From Mycoplasma sp. CSL7503-lung (lineage in GTDB: Bacteria > Bacillota_I > Bacilli_A > Mycoplasmatales > Metamycoplasmataceae): DNA of 39,458 nt. The stretch spans positions 1-39,458 of the forward strand of contig NZ_JAOPHP010000006.1 of the NCBI RefSeq assembly GCF_025515455.1, written 5' to 3'. The position numbers and the translations under genes were made by a program. The notes under the pieces were generated by a model that was not told where the DNA came from, did no database searches, and saw nothing but the letters and a program-made list of their open reading frames with translations. Below are positions 34,662-39,458 of the stretch, one piece after another; position 1 is the stretch's first letter, and each line of letters starts with the position of its first letter.

Positions 34662-34667
34662 TATAAT
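34662..34667 (+). promoter_or_regulatory. -10 box of the cytosolic GH13 gene
   Basis: TATAAT, 9 nt before ATG. A TATCAAG half-site like that of the operator palindrome lies 38 bp upstream (34618-34624), without the other half. Confidence 0.4.
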
Positions 34668-34676
34668 TCTATTACT

Positions 34677-36452
34677 ATGAATTTAAAAAATAAAGCATTA
34701 AAAAAATATTACAATTTAATATATAAAAAATATTTAAAAAATCAACTTAGAAAAGAATATGCTAAGTGAGATGACCCCAAATATAATGATAACATTAATC
34801 AAACTTATAAAGATTTATGAAAAAACGCTCCAAAAGCGGAACCTTTACAAAATTACAAGAATACAAATATAATGTATCAAGTCTTAGTTTATTCATTTGC
34901 AGATGGTAATAATGATGGTATAGGAGATTTTATTGGTTTAAAAAATAAACTAGACTATTTATCGAATTTAGGTGTAGACCAAATTTGATTATCCCCATTG
35001 CATCCGTCATCAAGCTATCATGGATATAATGTTAAAGATTATTGTAATGTTGCTGATCAATTAGGTGGAATGGATGCATTTATTGATTTTTTAAGTGCAG
35101 CACATAAGAAAGGAATAAAAGTTTATTTAGATTTAATTTTTAACCATACATCTTTTGAACACCCTTGATTCCAAAAAGCTATCGAAGGAGACGAGTTATA
35201 TAAAAAATATTATAGAATTGAACCCGATTTAGATATAAATGACCCTGACGTTAAATTAGATAAAGAATTTTATAGAAAAAGTTTTCCTAAGATTAATCAA
35301 AAACCTACCAATAAACATTATTTAGCAAGATTTTCGTATTCTATGCCTGATTTAAACTTAGATAACAAAGTTGTTATTGACGAGTTAGTAGAAATACAAA
35401 AATTTTGAACTGCAGTTGGAGTTGACGGTTTTAGATATGATGCAATAGCTGAATATTTTTCGAGTGAAATAGAAACTAAAAACAACTTTAATGAGGCTAA
35501 AATATTTTCTATTTTAAGAAAAGCAAGTGATGAAATCACAAAACCAGCAGGACGTGATGATGTATTTATGGTCGGAGAATGAGTTTTCACCGATACATTT
35601 AAAGGGTTGCAATATTTAAAAGACGGAAATGAATTAGGTCTTAACACCGTTTATGATGGATTCAAATATTTTAGACAAAATACAGATGTTAGAATTCCGT
35701 ATAAAGATTTAAAAGATTTAGTAAAAAAATATGAAGAAGCTTCACCTATAAGTAGATGAATGCCATTTATAGATAATCATGATACTAAAAGATGATTAGA
35801 TGTTTTTAGAGAAGAAGTTTCTAAAAACAAACCACATCAATTGACTAAAAAACTAACAGAATTAGAAAAAGATAATTTAAAAATTGCTTTATTCCAATTA
35901 ATGGCATTACCTGGAAATCCAATTATTTATCAAGGTGATGAATTATATTATTTTGGTACAAGATACTATGGTGATCCATCATTAAGAGAACCAATGAAAT
36001 GATCAAATCCACAAGAAAATTGTTTTATCTATGACGGGATTGTAATCGAAAACTTAGAAGAATATATTTTATTAACTTCTGCAACTCAATTGCCTGTAAT
36101 TGAAGAAGCTATTAAGGTGGAGAATTCACCTTATAGTTTGATTCAATATATGTCTAAATTACGTGAAGAATATCCTTTCTTAAAAGAAACAAATTCTGAT
36201 ACAATTGTAGACCCTTATACATTTATAGATACTGACGATTATTCTAGTGTTACAGTTAGAAAAGCTCCTGAACAAGATAAAGAATTCTTACTGTTCGCGT
36301 TTTGTAATTATAAAAATGAAAAATTGAACTTCATAAAAATTTCGAGAGATTATCATTTTAAACCCGTTTTATTAAAGAAGACAAAAAATTATGGTTGAAA
36401 CTTTGAGATGGAGCAAGGTGGATACGCAATATTTAAATTGATAAAAAAATAA
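34677..36452 (+). CDS. Cytosolic GH13 alpha-amylase-family hydrolase
   Basis: 591 aa, no signal peptide. Catalytic sites complete: [17 protein letters not shown] with nucleophile Asp255, VGEWV with Glu301, and DNHDTKRW with Asp369. Alignment by eye with the lipoprotein at 22965 is clear over the whole catalytic domain ([25 protein letters not shown], NHTSxEHPWFQ). It therefore looks like the intracellular twin of the surface enzyme, processing imported dextrins. It has its own promoter after the ABC-operon terminator. An A/T-only hairpin (36441-36464) follows the stop. Confidence 0.88.
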
Positions 36453-36475
36453 GAATTTTTTTATTTTAAATTTGG

Positions 36476-36481
36476 TAAAAT
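36476..36481 (+). promoter_or_regulatory. -10-like box of the GntR gene
   Basis: TAAAAT, 6 nt before ATG; same spacing as the leaderless-type starts elsewhere in the window. Weak on its own. Confidence 0.3.
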
Positions 36482-36487
36482 TGTGAT

Positions 36488-37201
36488 ATGGTAAACGCAA
36501 AAAACAGAAAAAAAATTAATGAAGAACTAGTTTCTAAGGCAACTCCAAAAATATTAAGTAAAACCAATGAGGTAGTAAAATATTTAATTGATTTAATAGT
36601 AACTAGAAAAGTTCCTGTAAACAAAATTATGCCATCTGAGCACGCATTAATGGAAATGTTCAAATGTTCTAGAAGTGTAGTTGTTGGTGCTTATCAAAAA
36701 CTATACGCGCTTGGTGCTGTTTACACAATATCCAAAAGAGGTCACTTTGTAGCGGAGAATTTTTATAATTTAATTAAACCCGTTAGTTTTTTAATGGGTG
36801 CTGACAGAGTTAGAGGTATTGAGATAGAAGAACCAACAGAACCGGATTGATTTCATGAAAAAAGAATAATTTTTGTTGAAGGATTCAGACAATTTCGTAC
36901 AACTTACGAAATTGAAGGTAAAGTCATTGCTGAAGCAGATATATTCTTATCTATAAAAAACGTTGATCAATTTGAACCAATTAGTTTAAATAAACCTATT
37001 ATTGACACTTTAGCTGAAAGAAGTAGTTTGACAAATATTGTTTATGAGTTGAAATATGAAAATGTAAAACTGTTTGGAGAAGATAAATTAGTTGTTATCA
37101 CAATGTGAGGATACGACAATGAAAGCATTAGTATCGCAGCCAAGTTTTATATTAAACCAGAAAACTTTATTTTCTTTCACCAAGAATTTTCATTATATTA
37201 A
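36488..37201 (+). CDS. GntR/HutC-family transcription regulator (TreR-like)
   Basis: 237 aa. A winged helix-turn-helix domain spans about residues 24-90 (KIMPSEHALMEMFKCSRSVVV, YALGAVYTISKRGHFV), the GntR pattern of PSE-x-L-x-x-x-F and a wing GxG-like turn. The C-terminal 130 residues look like a UTRA effector-binding domain, as in TreR, which senses sugar phosphates. It closes the sugar gene block, so it is the natural candidate to bind the repeated palindrome TTGATATATCAA; B. subtilis TreR uses a similar T/A-centred palindrome. Whether it represses or activates cannot be told. Confidence 0.85.
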
Positions 37202-37235
37202 AAAATGACTATTACAAATGTTTTAGTCATTTTTT
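37201..37235. terminator. Bidirectional terminator after the GntR gene
   Basis: AAAAATGACT pairs with AGTCATTTTT around a 14-nt loop, between the convergent GntR gene and the 183-residue gene, and overlaps the latter's stop codon. Confidence 0.75.
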
Positions 37236-37774
37236 ATATTAATAAATCCTTTGTGAAATGGTAATTTTAATTTAGATTTGGTAATGTGAACAGAATAATA
37301 ATTAGGATTGATATTAGTAATTTTTTTTATTTTTAATAAAGATTCATCATAATCAAAATAAAGTAAGATTCAAATATCTGGATCGTAAGAATAAATAGAA
37401 TTAATCAAATCATAAATCTGATCGCCATCAGATTTTTTGTTAATTAAATTAAGTAGTTTATTAATTGCTTTATAGTTTAATTCACTTGAATTAGATGCTA
37501 ACAAAAGATTTAAGTAAATTTTTTCACCAAAATAATTAAAGCTTGGAAGCGGATTATCAGCACTGAATTTTTTATTAATTGAAATTTGTTCACTATTATA
37601 TGTCTTTAATTTTAAAAAAGATTGTAAATCTATAACTATCTCATATGGGTTTGAAAGTTGTTTGTCTTTAATTGCTTTTTCAAGTGAGTTTCCAAAAAGA
37701 GAGTATACAAAATTTCTTTGATGAGCAATTTCATCGAATTTAACTAATATTTTATTCTTTTCAATATTTTCCAT
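37223..37774 (-). CDS. Unidentified cytosolic protein
   Basis: 183 aa, soluble, no family recognised. Charged N-terminus (MENIEKNKILVKFDEIAHQR), several short hydrophobic beta-type stretches, and one UGA-coded Trp (PDIW). An upstream in-frame ATG at 37849 would cross the terminator hairpin at 37796-37819, so the start at 37774 is preferred; TATAAT lies 6 nt before it. Confidence 0.7.
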
Positions 37775-37780
37775 ATAAAA

Positions 37781-37786
37781 ATTATA
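37781..37786 (-). promoter_or_regulatory. -10 box of the 183-residue gene
   Basis: TATAAT on the minus strand, 6 nt before ATG, embedded in the T tract of the preceding hairpin. Confidence 0.4.
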
Positions 37787-37795
37787 TAAAAAAAT

Positions 37796-37819
37796 AGACA
37801 TAACAACATTGTTATGTCT
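37796..37819 (-). terminator. Terminator-like hairpin downstream of hsdS
   Basis: A 10-bp perfect stem AGACATAACA/TGTTATGTCT with 4-nt loop, followed on the minus strand by a T run. It would stop transcription from the hsdS side. As an inverted repeat just upstream of a -10 box it could instead be an operator. Confidence 0.55.
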
Positions 37820-38145
37820 TAAAATATATTTTTTGTAAACTATGCTCACAATATATGAAACATTTAATTATAAACTATGACAATTAGAGATTATATACAT
37901 TAATATATTATATTTTTTATTGTTACGTGGTCGACTTAATTTTCTAAATAAAAATCTGCATAGTGTTTCGAATATATAGTTTGGTGGACGATTTTATATA
38001 TTTGACACTTTAGTTTTAGATAATCTAAGTTTATAAATAAAAAATTTAAAGAATGATTATTAATTAATAAATAAATAAAATTAAATTAATCTTATTTTAC
38101 TTACTAAAGCTAAATAAAAACAAATTTATAAAAATTAATGCTGTT
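37820..38145. other. Gene-free AT-rich stretch
   Basis: No open frame with recognisable product on either strand. It includes TTTGACACT near 37999, the same nine bases as found near the IS end, which may be chance. Confidence 0.5.
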
Positions 38146-39222
38146 TTAGATAAACATTTTGTTTAATAATGTCTTCTTAATATTTTCTAGCTTTTCTAAT
38201 TTTCGTTGAAATAGTGCTATTGATGAATCTAAATTGGTGAATATTTTTGATATTTTAGTTTGTTCATTCATTTTAGGAGATCATATCAATATATTTTTAT
38301 ATTCTGAATAATATAAATGTTTAATTGTTGTACCTATCGTTATTTTATTAAAATTTATTCTTTTTAAAATGTTAAATAAAAAAATAATATTGATATTTTT
38401 ATTAGGTATAATAGCTTGGTTTGTAGAAATAAATCATGAATTTTTATTCACTATTCTAAGATTTCCTATTGAACCATCTACAGAAATTAATATTGCATCT
38501 TCTTTTAAATGATTATCATTAATAAATCCAAAAATATCAGTGGCACTATAGACAGGATAATTTCCTGTTTTTTTAAAATCATTAATAAATATATTACTTT
38601 TTAAAATCTTGCTAACAAATGTTTCGATAGGAGATTGTACTCAAGAATTAGTAAAACCCTTAAATCTAATTTCAGGAAATTCTGCTTGACCGCTTACAAA
38701 CATCTTATTAAGTAGAAATTCTTTAATATTTTTCATTTTTTCTAACTTACGCTGAAGTAGTGCGATTGATGAATCTAAATTATTTATTAATTTAGATATA
38801 CTCTCTCTTTCACTTTTATTGGGCGAGTATGAAATTTTTATAGATGACATAACATTGTTCATCAATTTTGGTATCGCGGCAGCTGACACATATTTAAAAG
38901 TTTCTGAATTTAAAATATGAGCTATTGAATGATCGGAATATTTATCACTAAGCAAAACTCCACAAACATTTGTGGGGTAAAATTTACCAGATCTAAATCT
39001 AACTTTACCTGCACCTGCTCCGTCAGTTGTTCATGTTAATGAGTTTTCAAATAAATAATTACTATAATAACCTAATAAACCATTGTTTAATGTTTTAGAA
39101 GAATATACAGGGTATTTATTAATATATGTTAAATTAGAACTAATTTTGTTTGTTGATAAAACTTCACCACGTGTTATTTTAAACATATTTCCTACATAAT
39201 CTTGTACTCAAGCGTTAGTAAA
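38146..39222 (-). pseudogene. hsdS: Type I restriction specificity subunit, 5'-truncated (hsdS)
   Basis: The frame is open for 358 codons from a TAA (39223-39225) to TAA at 38146, but the first ATG (39186) falls inside the first target-recognition domain. HsdS chooses the DNA target of a type I R-M enzyme. Seen: two recognition domains, each starting FTN(A/S)WVQ, and two copies of the conserved helical spacer, SSIALLQRKLEKMKNIKEF and SSIALFQRKLEKLENIKKT. Relative to the internal junction (FPEIRFKGFTNSWVQ), the N-terminal copy lacks everything before FTN. No hsdM or hsdR is in the window. It looks like a silent, promoterless cassette or a gene cut by recombination next to the IS. Confidence 0.85.
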
Positions 39223-39355
39223 TTAAATTATTAAAAAAATGTCTTTTTTACTATTGTTTCTTTGTGTTTTTTTAATATAAATTCAGGCTTTTAATCAGTA
39301 CAAACGAAAAAAGAAGATAATTTTATAATTAAATAAGTTAGGTGAAAAAAATTTG

Positions 39356-39377
39356 ACACTCCAAAATAAAGGAGTGT
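39356..39377 (+). promoter_or_regulatory. Hairpin that buries the transposase Shine-Dalgarno (right copy)
   Basis: ACACTCC, 8-nt loop, GGAGTGT; the 3' arm contains GGAG of the ribosome site 10 nt before the transposase ATG. Confidence 0.5.
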
Positions 39378-39384
39378 TATTTTT

Positions 39385-39458
39385 ATGTCCAAACATTTTA
39401 CATTTGAACAAAAAGTTAAATATTGCAAAATTATTGATCAAACCGATTTTAAAACAGC
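39385..39458 (+). CDS. IS transposase N-terminus (right IS copy, cut by window edge)
   Basis: 24 full codons, identical in sequence to the left copy (MSKHFTFEQKVKYCKI...). Runs off the right edge. Helix-turn-helix-like start; IS3/IS150-type suspected but unproven. Confidence 0.7.
   Translation, partial: MSKHFTFEQKVKYCKIIDQTDFKT

Larger units (their letters stand above)
39334..39458 (+). mobile_element. End of insertion sequence, right copy
   Basis: Exact reverse complement of 3-127. The element reads outward to the right and continues beyond the window. The 110 bases between it and the hsdS fragment hold no gene. Confidence 0.85.

Noticed and set aside
37796..37819. Perfect inverted repeat read as an operator or attachment site
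   Set aside because: On the minus strand it is a compact hairpin followed by a T run after hsdS, so a terminator explains it better.
37999..38007. TTTGACACT shared with the IS ends as a remnant of a third IS copy
   Set aside because: Only nine bases match; the surrounding sequence shows no further similarity.
39241..39333. Short frame on the minus strand between hsdS and the IS (ending ...KKDIFLII)
   Set aside because: Low-complexity A/T sequence, no recognisable product; it may be debris of the lost hsdS 5' end or of another element.

Overview
This is a chromosomal segment of an AT-rich mollicute (Mycoplasma sensu lato). UGA must be read as tryptophan throughout: nearly every conserved gene (ileS, prfA, yidC, lspA, the GH13 and GH65 enzymes, malF, malG) runs on only if UGA is sense. 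The style of the genes (short intergenic gaps, surface lipoproteins, only the RF1 release factor) and an hsdS fragment fit the M. hominis/M. bovis/M. synoviae side of the group. The species cannot be fixed from the sequence alone.

Layout. The window begins and ends inside two copies of the same insertion sequence in opposite orientation; 125 bases at the two edges are perfect reverse complements. From the left come housekeeping genes on the minus strand: prfA-prmC, ileS-lspA, and an eight-tRNA array in the classical Firmicutes order Pro-Ala-Met-Ile2-Ser-fMet-Asp-Phe. Next is a four-gene minus-strand sugar operon (6.5-13.2 kb): pullulanase, alpha-glucosidase, GH65 disaccharide phosphorylase and beta-phosphoglucomutase. 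The rpmH-rnpA-yidC cluster follows (13.4-15.9 kb) without the dnaA neighbour it often has. Then come a Cof-type HAD phosphatase and a Trp-rich PQ-loop protein (plus), and a minus-strand operon of peptide deformylase, two unidentified membrane proteins and a DJ-1/PfpI protein. plsY and a ROK sugar kinase are on the plus strand.

From 22.9 to 37.2 kb lies the second half of the sugar system: a surface alpha-amylase-family lipoprotein, a seven-gene ABC importer operon (membrane protein, large binding lipoprotein, membrane protein, giant MalF, MalG, MalK, membrane protein), a cytosolic GH13 paralogue of the surface amylase, and a GntR/HutC regulator. The right end carries an unknown 183-residue gene and a start-less type I restriction specificity gene (hsdS) beside the IS copy.

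How it works together (inference from families). The surface amylase would cut host or environmental alpha-glucan, the ABC importer would take in maltodextrins, and pullulanase plus GH13 enzymes would debranch and trim them. The GH65 phosphorylase and beta-PGM would make glucose-6-phosphate from maltose-type disaccharides, and the ROK kinase would phosphorylate free glucose. A 12-bp palindrome, TTGATATATCAA (one copy with a single change), lies upstream of three separated transcription units of this system: the pullulanase operon, the amylase and the ABC operon. It resembles the half-site style of TreR-type GntR operators and is the best candidate for a shared operator. Many first-in-operon genes here have TATAAT only 6-10 nt before ATG, which implies leaderless mRNAs.
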